64,000 bases of DNA, from assembly GCF_001625215.2 (NCBI RefSeq), contig NC_030385.2, positions 1,233,135 through 1,297,134 of the forward strand, in the 5' to 3' direction. This document shows positions 12,381-24,451 of this stretch, piece by piece. This DNA comes from Daucus carota subsp. sativus. Lineage: Eukaryota; Streptophyta; Magnoliopsida; Apiales; Apiaceae. The translations under genes were made by a program, and so were the position numbers. Below the pieces are notes generated by a model. The model was given only the letters and a program-made list of their open reading frames with translations. It did no database searches and was not told the origin of the DNA. Each line of letters opens with the position of its first letter. Position 1 is the first letter of the stretch.

Positions 12381-12542
12381 AATATATATATTCTAACGTC
12401 AATTATAGGTACTATCTTTACTCCACATATAACCCCCCACCCCCCAACCTCATGTTTGTTAATGTATAAATTTTTGATTTTTTGAAGATTGTTTGGTATA
12501 TATTTATTTATTAAGAAAGTTGATTTATATGTAAAAATTAAT

Positions 12543-12845
12543 GTTATGTTTGGTTGGGGTGAATGATTCCGGAAGGAATGGAATGATAATTTGAACTATA
12601 TCATAGACAATTGTTAAGAAATTTCATTCTTTCTTCCATTCCAATCCTTACCTCATGTGCTAGATATCACATCTTCAATTTGAGATGGAATGCTCCATTC
12701 TCTCCTATTCTCAATTTCTTTACAAATCTTATCATAACAATTTTGCACTCCCTCAATTTTTTTCCAAAACTTCCTTACTATCTATATTAGTTTCAAGTAT
12801 TTTTACTCATTTCATTCCATTCAATTCTCCTCAACCAAACACAAC
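12543..12845. mobile_element. Probable hAT-like MITE with TTTGGTTG ends
   Basis: Ends GTTATGTTTGGTTGGGG and, in reverse complement at the other side, GTTGTGTTTGGTTGAGG, followed by shared GAATGGAATG-type blocks. Internal sequence is rich in ATTCCATTC motifs. About 300 bp and non-coding. I could not see a clean target duplication, so the superfamily is tentative. Confidence 0.6.
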
Positions 12846-13336
12846 AGTTATTTGTTTGACAAATTTTAGAAAATTTTGAAATTCTTGAAAGTGTGCATTT
12901 TATTGGTTACTCGCTGAATTTACCTTCCTAAATACGAATCAAATAAAAATTTTAATTTATAAAAATTTAGTATAGAAATCAAAAATTGAGGAAGTACAAC
13001 TTTCTTTCAAGATTTTTCCAAAAAAAAAAAAAAAAAAACTTTCTTTCAAGATACCTGCGTGCTTGTCTGGTTACATCTGAAATCAACTTCTCCACATCCG
13101 GCCCACGAAACTTCGCCCATATCTTAACCTTTTAGTTAGGGCCTGCATTTTATTTATCTCCACTAAACGGCCCAGCTTCAACTCTCAACTTTGTAAGAAG
13201 AGATTGGACCCAAACATTTGCAAACAATTATATGCAACTGTATCAGTCGCAAATTTACATGCAACGGTGTAAGCAGCAAATATTGTGTTGGTTTCAATTT
13301 ATTTTCGCTTGATTCAATAATTGTTGGTACATATAT

Positions 13337-13846
13337 ATATTTTTTTTTTGATAAAAAGGAATCAATTCATTAATCAAAAGCCATACGGCATCTACAAACA
13401 CAATCGAAATTGGACAGACGCTGAAGAATATCGCTGTTGAATCCTTCTTTCTTGGAGAGGCAACTAAGCGATTTGAAGATGATTTGAATATATACATTTG
13501 TTCCAATCTGATTGGTTTTCACCTGAATGTTCTGAACAATCGACCATAGATGCGATCCCATAATAACCTTCAAACTTGAATCAAACCCATGAAAATCATG
13601 CCGATCTATAACCTCGGTCATGGAAAACATCAAAACACACCAAAACAAAACAAAAGATGGAGAGACTAACAAAACCCAAATAAATTGGGAACTTATTGAA
13701 TGAAAAATAAGATTTCAAAACAAGAAAGTAGAAAAAAAGAAGAAATCGGGGCTTTCCACCGGTAGAAACCGATGGAAGCCCCTTCAAAAAGCTGTGATGG
13801 AGGCTAGGGTTTTGAGAGAGAGTGAAAGAGGATGTTGGCTTCCTCC
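13337..13846 (-). mobile_element. Non-LTR retroposon copy with 15-bp target-site duplication
   Basis: The 510-bp insert is flanked by perfect duplications TGTTGGTACATATAT at 13322-13336 and 13847-13861. On the minus strand it starts with a CT-rich leader containing AAAACCCTAGCC and ends with a short oligo(A) tail directly before the duplication, the hallmark of target-primed reverse transcription. It carries short open frames but no reverse transcriptase. Candidates are a LINE-derived mini-element with both ends and a deleted middle, or a processed copy of a small cellular transcript. Its parts do not match any protein I recognise. Confidence 0.75.
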
Positions 13847-13861
13847 TGTTGGTACATATAT

Positions 13862-16036
13862 TAATCGTAAAATATATAATTTAACGACAATTATTCACCA
13901 AAACATGTGAAAACTGTTTCACAAATTTAAAAGCAGTTTTTTCGAACGATAATTTTTGGATGTTTTAAAAAAAGCAGGTACTCTATTTCTAAAAGAAGCT
14001 ATTTTTCAACTTTTAAATAAAATTATAAATTTCTTTATCAAATCTCATTAAAAATAGTATCTTTTTTATACCGTAAACGAAACATGCAAATATAAAAAAG
14101 ATATCAAATTAATAAATTTATACAAAATTATTTATTTTAGTAATATTTTTTCTTAACACCACCGCGCTTTTCAACGTTGACTTCAAAATAAACCTTTACA
14201 TCATATTCCCGTGACATCTAAATGGAGTAGCAGTAGAATATAGTCCTGATGAATTTGTTAAGTTTGGTTGACTAAACGGAGAGGGATTGAAGAGATTAAA
14301 TAAATTGGTTGAAACTACTAAACTAGTGAGTTTGTTCACCTATTCTCTCGTATACTTTCACATAGTTTATCGATACACGTAAACGTATCAACACATACGA
14401 GATTTAATTAAATCTTAAATTAGCTTTGGCAGTTGCTCGGAGTTGTGAGTGGTTAGTCTAACTCTAATCCTACTCATTCTAATTCCGTTTCTTGTTTTCC
14501 GGTTGCAAATAATTTTCATACGGGTGCTTCTCTTCGTACATTATGGAACATTTCGAGTAATTTTAAAAAAAGTGTTTCTTCTTTAAAAGTAAAGATGTGA
14601 ACTAAAAGTGAGAAGTATAAGTCCTGAAATAAAAGTTAATCTTCTGAATTTTTTTATAAATGATTATAATTTTTAATACAAACGAGTCAAAAAAAATAGA
14701 AGCCGGCTTCTTATCAGGAGAAGCCAGAAATGGCAATAGCCAAACAGACACGGTATATATGCTTTTGCTTATGGAATTAACTCAAATTATCTCATATTTT
14801 AAATAAGGGTCTTTTTTCTGCATGTCCATGTGCACACATTAAGAATTAAAAAATTTATAATTTTTGTTCAAATAGATGAATTTGATCGGTGAAATTTTTA
14901 TTGCACGCATGGGTCATCATTTTGAATGAAGTTAGAATGAATAAAAATCTTTCCCCTAATCGAAAAGTGATTTTAGTGCATGCGCATGAATACATATTAA
15001 AAAACTATTTAAATAATAATTTTTAATTTAATTTTAAAAAAATTAATTGATATGAATTTCAGAGGGTAAAAAATTAATTGAACACGAGGGATAATTAGTG
15101 ACTTGGGGAGTAAGACGACATGAAGATGAAGAGAGAATGTTCTTTGAATGGTGGAGCAGAGATCCTACAAAATATGGCATCGATTCATCATCGTGAACTC
15201 TTGCAACAACTTCTTAATCCCCCTAAAAACCTGGCCCCATCACCCTTTGCATTTTCATAATTTATGCACACATGTAATCCACCCTTGCCAACACGTGCTC
15301 ATGCCTGAATTCGATTATTTATAATATAATAATCGCGAGACGAGATATTATAGCGACAAAGGTTTATCTTTTATCATTTCAGATTTATATTATAAAATTT
15401 TATTTTTTCTCAATCCAGATTTGTTTTTCGTTTCTGATTTTTCCAACAATATTTATGTAAAAAATATATATATTAGTAATAATCATATAATTTAATCTTT
15501 CTTCATTTTTAATGATGACTTATAATAGTTCTAAAATGAAAATTTAAAATACGGATAGATAAATTATATAATAATTGATTTATAAGATAACCATTCCATC
15601 TAAAATTTTAAAATGTTAAAGGAAGAGTGGTAATGTCGGGGATGGCAGGAGCTCGAACCCGAGATCTCCATCAGACCACGCTCTGATATCATGGAGATAA
15701 TCATTCTATCTAAAATTTTAAATTGTTAGAGGAGGCCTTTATAGATGTTATACTTATATTTTAATGACTTTGTAGTAATTAAGTAATTTCAAGCCTAAAT
15801 TCCTAAATATTTATAAAAATTGAGAATTGAAATATTCAGAAGAGACAAAGTTAGCATAAAACAGTTTGTTAAGTAACCAACAAGTCTAGCCACTTTAGTT
15901 TATCTACATTTGCTACTCCACAAGCAAGACAAGGCAGCGTTTGGTTACTCGCTTCTCTATAAATACTATAACAACAAAGTGATGCGTTACTAATATTCAC
16001 CCAGCACTTCAAAATCTAAGCCATATCATATCGGAG
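13862..16036. other. Intergenic, AT-rich spacer
   Basis: No supported gene. It contains the tRNA-like repeat at 15585-15735. The last ~100 bp before 16037 should hold the promoter and 5' UTR of the membrane-protein gene. Confidence 0.45.
15585..15735 (-). repeat. tRNA-like retroelement fragment between imperfect direct repeats
   Basis: Two imperfect 40-bp direct repeats (starting near 15588 and 15695, with the shared core ATCTAAAATTTTAAA) flank a segment that on the minus strand reads ATATCAGAGC and then GGGTTCGAGCTCC. The first motif resembles the 3' part of initiator tRNA-Met used as a primer site by plant LTR elements; the second resembles a tRNA T-arm/B box. It is either a tRNA-derived SINE or a relic of an LTR-type element. 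Old and fragmentary. Confidence 0.45.
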
Positions 16037-18734
16037 ATGGAAGTGCCGGGAAGTTACCGTAGCGGCCTCGACGAGTCGTATCGGCCCTTACCTTCTGTTT
16101 ACATGGCTTTCATGATGATCTGGTCTTTCTCCGCTGTTTTTTGGGCTGTGAACACTTATAAATCGCGGTATTTTCAGGTCATTTTCTTGTTCTGTTTTTT
16201 TTTAAAACGTTTTTTTTTTATTGTGCATGTGATTGTAAATGGTTAGCTAGATTGATGGATAGGCACATTTTGGATTTGGAAATCGTTTTGGTGGAAAATT
16301 TGAGCTAGGGTATGAGGGTATTGATTGTCGAAAAATTTGATTTGATTCGAGTTGAGTATGAATTAGCTGAGCGAGATATTCTTGGTATGTTTGGTTCGGT
16401 TTTAGTATGTGCATGGAGCGGAACATACTTTGAATGGAAAAAGTACTCATATTTGGAGAATATTAATGAAGAATCCTGAATAAAAGAAAGGGGCTTTAAG
16501 ATCGATTTTTTTATGAATTCCTAAGAGGTGGAAGGTTCTTGTTTGAACATTAGAGCTGCCAGTGAAGGAATTAACAGGGCACTATTTTCGATTGTATTTG
16601 CTGAAGGCGAGGCTTAACTAACACGTTTAATTTGCGTGTGTGAGATTATTTTAGCTATGAATTTCTGTGTGTTTTTATGCAGTTTTTGGATATTATTACT
16701 CTGTGATTTGCTGTTTGTGATTGTATTGATTTGTTGATGCTAGGGCAGACAAATAACTTGCAATGGGTGCTTGCATCAGTCCCGTTACTCAAAGCCTTGC
16801 AACTAACTCTGTCGTTCCTGTTCTGGTATGGCCTCGAAAATCAAACAATTGTAATGCCTGTAAAATTGGTTGTGGACTTGGTGGCAATGCTACTACCACT
16901 TCTTCACTTAGACGGCAATTTTTAAGTGTCGTCTAAAATATTGTATATATATGTTATTCACAAGACTTAGATGATTAGTCGACATAGATTACACAAATGA
17001 AGTAAAACTATGTTTAATTGTTTATCCATGTTTAATAGCTGTTTATCTATCTAATGTCTAGTTTCCGACCCATTTGATAAGAAGATTGCTAATCTATATA
17101 CTTGTTTTATCAGTTTTATGCTATCAGATCCTTTCATGACTAAACTACTACATTAAATTGTCTATGTATTGATTTTGCAGGTACTCTTGCTTTTATTTTC
17201 AGACATGCTCTCTTTGGATTTCTTTCGGAGTTTATGTTACTGGAATACTGTTTCAAACAGCTTCGTTTGTCTCGTTCTTTCTCATTTCTCATGGGTACTG
17301 TATTATGTGTGAGCGTCTTTCTGTGCTTGAACGCAGAACTATGGCAGCACTAGGATGCGTGTTTTATCTGATTCTAGTTGGTCATAGAGCTTCTGTACCT
17401 TACTTCACAGTAAGTTGCCATTTGCTGACAAATTTTGAAGGATAAAATTGCCCATCTTAAAGTCGAATTGCTAATCATTTTCTTGGATCCAGGCGCTTCT
17501 GGTGATTAATTATTTCATTTTGTTCTATGTGATATTCCATCATACATCTCAAAACCTATCAGTTCTGCGTGAGCAGTTAATGTATATAATAGATGACGAT
17601 GTCCATGCGATGCGTGATGCAATTTATACAAAGTACATGATGTTTAGGTAAGCCTTTTACTAGCTTTTCCAGAATCTTATCTGCTGCTGATGGCCTGGAT
17701 CACTGTGAAGTTAATTTCTTAAAATTTATGACCTTTTGCATTGAACTCCCCAGAAAATTCCAAGGTGCTATGCAGATTGTAGCTGTGGCAGAAATAGCAG
17801 TACGAATCTCCAACTTTTGTTCTTTTCCTTCTCAAATAAATTTTAATTTCGTCATAAACATCGACATATTCCCTTCATAATGAAACAATGTATTTTACAG
17901 ATTTTCATTAACATGGGCGATTCTCTGGAAAATTACTGGTTTCGCTTGTTAATACGAGAATGGTCACAATTTTGCATCTTTCTTTACATCGGGTACATAT
18001 GTTCTTCCTTTAGTGTCCTTTCAATTACTGCAAACACATAGTAACATTTTCTAATTTCAGATGGACTTTCTGGCCACAAGAATTGGCACCGCGTTTTTCT
18101 GTTATGCCGACTTTAAAGTCTAAAGGGGAGATAATGATGCCTCCTATCTACAGCATTGTAAGCCAAAAGACTTCATCAACTTCTTCTAAAATTTATATAT
18201 AAAACATGTTCACCAGTAGAGTTCAATAAGTTGTGTGTTGTCATGTTATTGCAGGAAATGGATGCTACTAGATTTAAAGATTTCAGTTCTCATCAATGGC
18301 AAATTGGCGTGGTAAGTGATGTTGGCTCAAACTCCGGAAGTCTTTTTTTTTTTAATTCTTCACATGTTTTCTGTGAATTCTAGGTGTGAGGACGTACGAC
18401 ATATCTTTTATTTTTTAGTAACTAACTGTAAACAGCCTGTTTTCTCACGCAAACCCTTAAGATTTCAGGAGACTTATTTCTGTACTTTTCATTTTGCTGG
18501 AAACTTAGTATAAATTTTGGTCAGAATTGCACTAATCACCAATTTCTTTTCATGTAGCCCACTTCTTTCCGTGACAGGGGATTAAAGGATTCAATTCTAA
18601 TTGTAGTTCAACACCCCCATGCCTATCAGCCAACTTTAGTAAACTCTAAATCACCATCTCCGGTTGCTGTGGCTAATTGTAACCCAGACGGGAGCACAAA
18701 TTCTTCATATGAGGTCCATGATCAGAAACAGTAA
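16037..18734 (+). CDS. Conserved plant seven-span transmembrane protein
   Basis: Integral membrane protein of 356 residues. Exons: 16037-16177, 16749-16825, 17181-17409, 17493-17647, 17754-17799, 17901-17992, 18061-18157, 18255-18311, 18558-18734. Hydrophobic segments start near SVYMAFMMIWSFSAVFW, WVLASVPLLKALQLTL, LWISFGVYVTGILFQ, SFFLISHGYCIM, AALGCVFYLILVG and LLVINYFILFYVIF, with a weaker one near FCIFLYIGW, giving six or seven spans. The tail from about residue 280 is soluble. The NNLQW...KALQL arrangement recalls GPR107/LUSTR-like plant membrane proteins. I know of similar uncharacterised Arabidopsis proteins but cannot assign a substrate or ligand. The acceptor at 16748 was preferred over the upstream AG at 16743 because it gives an in-frame YFQ-TNNLQW junction. 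Confidence 0.82.
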
Positions 18735-19252
18735 CTTTTAGAATGCACTGGTGAGGAGTATTCTACCAGACAAGCTTAAGCTGCACTTGCTGAGACGACC
18801 TTGACACTGTAGAGTAGCTATCCTTATTTAGTACACATCTGTCTTGTTATAGGAATACGTAGGCAATGCTGAAAAATCTATTTTACCTTGGTTAAAATGC
18901 AGCCATTGTATATACTATATCTTTATACTATTATTGATGATAAACAGAATTGTACATATTCCCCAAGCTTTAACCCAGAGTCTTTAGTTATGATTCTTTT
19001 ATTCAGCATCTGAAGCTAAATAGAGCATAACCTAATATTGATGGAAAAGAGTTTCGAAATCTGAAATTACCACTGCTATTCATATCGAAAAAAGGGGTGA
19101 TTTTGTGAACTGCAATTATCAGAAATAGCTATGATCCATTTGATCAGATAAGATAAATAGCAACCACACATTTTTCCAAAGATATATTTTGGATGTAATA
19201 TATTTAAATGCAATGGACCTTTTTTTCCCTTTCAAATATCAGCAATCTGATA
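18735..19252. other. Intergenic between the membrane-protein gene and PNSB3
   Basis: About 520 bp that must hold the 3' UTR of the upstream gene and the promoter of PNSB3. AT-rich; a TATATTTAAA run at about 19198-19207 could be the PNSB3 TATA region. Confidence 0.4.
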
Positions 19253-20780
19253 ATGGGAACACTTCATCTCAATTCTCATGGTTTAGCTGCATCCTTCTCA
19301 GTCTCACATAATTTCAACAGAATTAACAGCATTGCATCTGATAAAATTGTCAAAGTCTCGAATTCTCGTTGCTTTTCCAGAGGGCGAATCAGAGCTGTTG
19401 GAACTATACCTGAGAACCAGGCAGAGACTGCAACAACTTCAGAAGACCCGCCTTCGGTCAAGTTTGCATTTGTCAGTGTAAGTTCACATAATCAGAAGAC
19501 CCTTTTTTTCACATCAGAAATTTTTTTTCTGGGAAATTAAGCTTTGTAAAATTTCATGTCTCAGTCTGTTCTGCTTCCTGATGGAACACCAGACGTGCAC
19601 TTTCGTACTGCTTGTGGAGGGCAGAAACTCAGGGATATAATGTTGGATACAAATATTGAATTGTATGGACCATATGTAAGTTTCTCTGATTCTCACATTA
19701 ATCTTAATGTTCGAGGTACGAGTAATTTCTAAAATGTGAAACTAAGTAAAGTTCTATGTTGAGGTTTCAGTCTAGACCACTTCTAAATTGTGGAGGAGGG
19801 GGAACTTGTGCCACATGCGTTGTCGAGGTAATGTTCTGGTCCTATAGTACATTTCAGTTTCTACTTATTTCTCAAATGTAGATGCTGATTTTCTATCTGA
19901 TGTCCACCTTAAAATTAAAATATGATGCTTTACTGTGGCACAATGCTTAGCACATGAAAAAACACACATTTACCTGTATCTGTTTCTCTTTGTTGGCTTT
20001 AATTACTTAAGGTTGTCGATGGGAAAGAGATACTAAGCCCTCGGACAGACAAGGAGAAGGAAAAACTCAAAAAGGTATATATTGTGTTAGTTTTGATTGT
20101 CAGGATAATATTGCTTGCATTATTTTCACAAGTGAATTGTAGATCGGGCAATCTCAGATTTATGTCTGTGTGAAGAGTTTAGCATTAATTTGCAGAATCC
20201 GAAAAATTGGAGACTTGCCTGTCAGACAACAGTCGGGACATCTGATTCAGACGGTGTGGTAAGTAGCTCCTATTGCTTCATTGTTATGCAGCACGAGTTC
20301 ATTTTCGTTTCGTAGTTAGTTTCACTTAGCTCCTCACAAGTTACGGTGACGTCCAAACCTCTAAATTCATATAAGCAATCCTAATTTGCTGCGATCATCC
20401 CTAAATCACAGATCAGTAGGTGTTGAAGTTACGTTTGAGGTGCAAGCATTACGTATAAATTCTAAAGAGCTGAAAACTGTAGGTTTTTTGATCGAATGTC
20501 GGTTTTTATAAGTGGCACCAGAATGCATAAACCACAATTCACAAGCTTAAGAACTCTCTAAACCACTTTGAACATAATTTCTGGATCCATTTCAGGTCTA
20601 AACTCGTCATGCTCATTTCGCAAAGAAAAAAAAACAGAGTATTAATGTTAAACTGAGACATGCAGATTATTTTCTGCGCGGCTGATGTAAAAATTTACAA
20701 TGCAGGTCGTCATTCAACAGCTACCTGAGTGGAAAGGGCACGAATGGACATACGGCAAAGAATTCCCTTCGGAATCTTGA
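19253..20780 (+). CDS. PNSB3: Photosynthetic NDH subunit of subcomplex B 3, 2Fe-2S ferredoxin-like
   Basis: Plastid protein of the NDH (NAD(P)H dehydrogenase-like) complex, which drives cyclic electron flow around photosystem I; PNSB3 (NDF4) is an accessory iron-sulfur-type subunit of subcomplex B. Exons: 19253-19477, 19565-19675, 19771-19827, 20012-20074, 20196-20258, 20706-20780; 197 residues. The first ~60 residues are Ser/Asn/Arg-rich and suit a transit peptide. The core has VLLPDGTPDVHF, ACGGQKLRDIML and the cluster motif NCGGGGTCATC (C-X5-C-X2-C) with a fourth cysteine in RLACQT. The end is QLPEWKGHEW followed by a short tail. The start at 19253 was chosen over an in-frame ATG at 19208 because the upstream stretch is unlike a transit peptide and the TATA-like run would fall inside it. 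Confidence 0.93.
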
Positions 20781-21974
20781 TTCTTCACCGTATCTTATTA
20801 TGTCTTCTTCCTTGCAAAAAATCATTTATTTGTAGGTTTAAATATATAAATTAATTAGTAAAAAAATAATTACTGTTAAGGCTTGATGTCAGAGCTTACA
20901 TGAAGAACAGATGGACCATAAATCTGCATAACAAGGACCAAATGTCATTTTGAACAAAATGCGGAACAATTGTTCTCCCTCTTTTTATATATAAATTGTT
21001 CTCGCCTGGATCACTGACTCAATACATTAAATTATACAAGACAGACATTAGTGCTCGCACAATTTAATGAGATAAAATTTCAATCTATTGTGATTTTTTA
21101 GTTAGAAAAAAAACTGAAAATTATATTGATCTTCAGAATATTTTACTTGGGAAGATGGATTGACAGACTGGAAATCAAGAACAAGATGAACGAAAAGAAG
21201 AATATTGATAGAAAACAAACAAAAAACCGAGACTGAGATGTCATTACTTTCTAAATATAGATTCCATTCATCCAAAAGTAAAGATTCCTACAATTCTTTG
21301 CTTAGTTTACACGAATGCAATAACCAGATGAAGCTAAGGAAGCAACATTGCTAGCTAGCTCCTTCCTCGAGCTTGCATTTGTACAGGATCTTCAATACAT
21401 AACCAATGATTTGTTTAGGCATATTGTTTGGTTGTCAGATATCTTCGTTCGAGTCTTATGCAGTGACAATTTTAGTAGTAATAGGCTCGATTCTGGTTCT
21501 TCGTTTACTTTGTTACATTATTTATCGGTTAGTGGTGACTAATAGATCATCCGCTCCAGGAGAGCCCGATGAGAGTGACCAGAGTGATTTTGATACTGCT
21601 GGCGCCAGAATGCAGCTGCAGAACAGAGCTGGGAATGTGCAGGAAATTATGTGATTCCGAATTCTGGTGCCTTGCAGGCTTGCAGGTGATAACGAGTCAT
21701 TTTTTAATTTAAGCTTTGTTATTTAGTTGATTAATGTACTTGATTTTATTTCTCTCGGAAATTTGTACTAGATATTGTCAGATATCTCTCTTCTGATAAG
21801 AAATGATTAATGTACTTGATTTCGGGTTATCTCTTCTGATAAGAAATGATTAATGTACTCGTTGTAGCCAACTAAATTCAAGAAGAATTCCAAATTTTAC
21901 ATGTTAGGAGTATAGACAAGCTACTTGTCTGAGCAAGGATCTAGCTATATACTTAACATTGCTTTTAAGCGTAA
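20781..21974. other. Intergenic between PNSB3 and the first WD40 gene
   Basis: Convergent 3' flanks of PNSB3 (+) and the WD40 gene (-). It holds the short transmembrane frame at 21406 and a small local duplication of CTCTTCTGATAAGAAATG with flanking ATTAATGTACT around 21730-21865. No other gene is supported. Confidence 0.45.
21406..21654 (+). CDS. Short open frame with one predicted membrane segment, unrecognised
   Basis: Open frame of 82 codons. Residues about 18-42 are strongly hydrophobic (VTILVVIGSILVLRLLCYII), followed by an acidic soluble tail (PGEPDESDQSDFD). The clean pattern of membrane anchor plus polar tail is better than expected from random AT-rich sequence. It could be a small membrane protein, the last exon of a gene whose upstream exons I cannot identify, or a gene remnant. 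No family recognised. Confidence 0.3.
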   Translation: MICLGILFGCQISSFESYAVTILVVIGSILVLRLLCYIIYRLVVTNRSSAPGEPDESDQSDFDTAGARMQLQNRAGNVQEIM

Positions 21975-24427
21975 TTAAGTAGGATTTAAGCACGGATTTA
22001 ACTCAAAGTAGTCTGGACTAATACGTTTTGAATTCGTACTTTTGGTGCACCTGACTCGCCACACTTTGAGCACTCCATCCATGCTCCCCGTGCAGACAGT
22101 GCATTCGTCTTGATCACTCTCATCCGAGACCTTCCCCTGAAATGCTGCCAGGCTCCTGATTGGGCCTCTATGACCCTCAAGAACCGCAATGCAGGTGTGC
22201 TCACCGTCCTGCTGCCTGATCCAGACCCGACTAGTTGAGTCTGCTGAGCCACTAACCACAAGATTAGCAAAACTTGTCAAGCACATTACTGCATGAGTGT
22301 GGCCCCGGAGTGGCCCCCCGTACTGCAATTGTCCCGAAAACCAGCTCCTAGTCCAGTAATGAATATAGCCATCAGTGCACCCTCCATATAGTACTGCACC
22401 TTCAGAGCTTAGGCTTAGCGTTTTTACAGGAGAGTACTTTGACTGTAAAGTCACCGTGAGGGCGTGAGGACGATCCCCCCTGCAAAAGTTGCGTCGCCAC
22501 ACTTTCACTGTGGCATCATCTGATGCTGTGTAGAGGACACCATCCTCCCCAAGGGCGATGGCGTTTATGGGAGCTGAATGGGCCTGGATGGTCTCGATGC
22601 ATTTGAGATCAGAGATTCGCCATACTTTCACTGTCTTGTCCAGAGAAGCAGAGTAAATTATGTCGTCTGATAGATTTATAGCCAGTGATGATATTGGAGC
22701 CATGTGTTTCATCTGTCAAATTAAAATTTTCGCCAATTAGATTAAAATTCAACATAGCACTAATCCATTAATACCATCATTCAACAATCATTCATAAAAT
22801 GATTCACATAGAAAGGCCAGATTACACAGTTCAATCATTCATTTCAATTTCTGACAGTAGATGAGGAAGCTGATTGTTTTTAATACCATACTTACTTTTT
22901 TCGTCGTCTGAGTTATGATCTATCGTCCCTCGCCTTCCTCTTTCACCACTTATAGCTACAAGATATCTACCTATCTAAAGTCTCAGTATTCGCGTGAATG
23001 CAGGGGTCGTGCATTTGCATTTCTGGCAAAATATGCAGCAAATATTAATTTTAAATACTTTTTTCGCGCTTATGAAGTTGAAATAAACAGTGGTCCTGTT
23101 AGATTTATGAAGGATATAAATTGATTAAGATCTTCACTCAACTACCATGAATCTTATCTTTGCAGAAGTAGTATAGACAAATTATATGCACTTTAGATAT
23201 CCATCTGCCGCAATCAGTGGCGGAGCCAGACAAAATATTCAAGGGGGGCACTTTTTTTTTTTTTTTTTGACAAATATGGCTTATAGCCTTACAAATGAGT
23301 ATCTGTTCTAAGATATTCTCGACATGAGCCAGGGTCGAACCCAAGACCTGGGACGACAGAGGATAAGCCCTTAACCACTAGGCTATCCAACCGTGCTCAA
23401 GGGGGGCACTTTTAATTTTTCGATTATTCTCAAAATATGTTACTTAATTAGTTTTACAAATCCGAACAGCAACTACTACAAACTGGAACAAACAGACCTG
23501 GCTAAACATCCTAGCCTTCAAATCTTATTTAAAAACCAACCTACTACCACAACTGATTTAAACATACAAATCCTAGAGAAGCATGACCATGCTGAAACTA
23601 CTGCTAGAACTGAAATAGACTGAAGTTGAGATGATTTCATGAAGAGATTTAGTAATTTATCCGGGACACAAATGACAAAACATACGAAAACATACGAGTA
23701 TTACTAATATGTGGGGTCCACAAAGGGAAACCTGTGGGGGCACGTGTCCCCCCAGGCCCCAGTGTGGCACCGCCACTGGCCGCAATAAAGCATAATAAAT
23801 AGTCGAAATTTTAATGCTGATTAATAATGGCTAACTAATTTTATTAAGTACCATCTTATCTTTACCGGAGATGTAGCTCCGAACATAGCCTCCCATCTTC
23901 GGAATAGTTGCTAGTTTCACATGTTTCGTGATTCCTTCCCAAGTCCGACGGCTCCAGACGCGAATTTTGCAGTCACCATAGGCTGCAAAGACTCTGTCAT
24001 TCGAGACTTGAAGTGCAACCACTGTCTTTGCTTTGCTCTTTAGCTGACCATACTCCGTGAACTCGGGGAGCTTCCATATCCGTATCACATTGCTCTCGGA
24101 GCCAGTGTAGGCTATTCCATTGGACGCGGCTATTGACAAGACCTGCCCGTCCTTTTTGAGGACGGACAGGATGCACTTGTAGGCCGTGAGGGCAGAGAGG
24201 CTAGTTTTCGGGGGGTGGAGGGAGGGAGTTGATGGTTGGGAGTCCGTGAGGGAGAATGCGGTGATAGGAGTAGGGGTGGAGAGACGAGGGGGATCGAATG
24301 AGGGATTTTCTGAGGTATTCGAGCTTTCTTGTTTCAGTGAAATGCTTCTTAGGAATTCTATGTTGTGGCTTTCGCGTATGGCAAAAGAGGGGACATGCGT
24401 GAGCTGAGGCTCTTCTGTTGGTTCCAT
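21975..24427 (-). CDS. WD40-repeat protein, JINGUBANG-like, copy 1
   Basis: Beta-propeller scaffold protein. Exon 1 24427-23852, exon 2 22712-21975; 437 residues (445 if the ATG at 24451 is used). The N-terminal ~95 residues are Ser/Thr/Pro-rich and disordered. Seven or so WD-type blades follow, marked by [48 protein letters not shown] and LKVWRVRC, with GH and D spacers as usual. JINGUBANG in Arabidopsis is a negative regulator of pollen germination; other members are little studied, so the role here is only inferred from family. The single intron (22713-23851) is 1.14 kb and contains a hAT MITE that itself carries a SINE. A tandem paralogue lies upstream with the same single-intron structure and [10 protein letters not shown] at the start of exon 2. 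The start at 24427 is chosen because MEPTEEP aligns with the paralogue. Confidence 0.88.
23215..23778. mobile_element. hAT-type MITE with 8-bp target duplication, split by a SINE
   Basis: Flanked by perfect 8-bp duplications GCCGCAAT (23207-23214 and 23779-23786), the hAT signature length. The ends form an inverted repeat: left CAGTGGCGGAGCCA, right end in reverse complement CAGTGGCGGTGCCA. Total 564 bp, of which 158 bp is the later SINE insertion plus its duplicated target, leaving about 406 bp. Lies inside the intron of the WD40 gene. No transposase coding. Confidence 0.88.
23256..23396 (-). mobile_element. tRNA-derived SINE nested in the hAT MITE
   Basis: A 141-bp insert between perfect 17-bp duplications TCAAGGGGGGCACTTTT (23239-23255 and 23397-23413). 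On the minus strand it begins GCACGGTTGGATAGCCTAG (box A-like), has a B box GGGTTCGACCC (plus 23332-23342) and ends in oligo(A). A related, internally shortened copy lies at 24823-24936 on the other strand. The duplications are perfect, so the insertion looks young. Confidence 0.92.
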
Positions 24428-24451
24428 GTTTGGTGAGTAATGAGCTAACAC

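Noticed and set aside
23256-23396. tRNA gene on the minus strand
   Set aside because: tRNA-like boxes are present, but the segment is flanked by 17-bp duplications and ends in oligo(A); it is a SINE.
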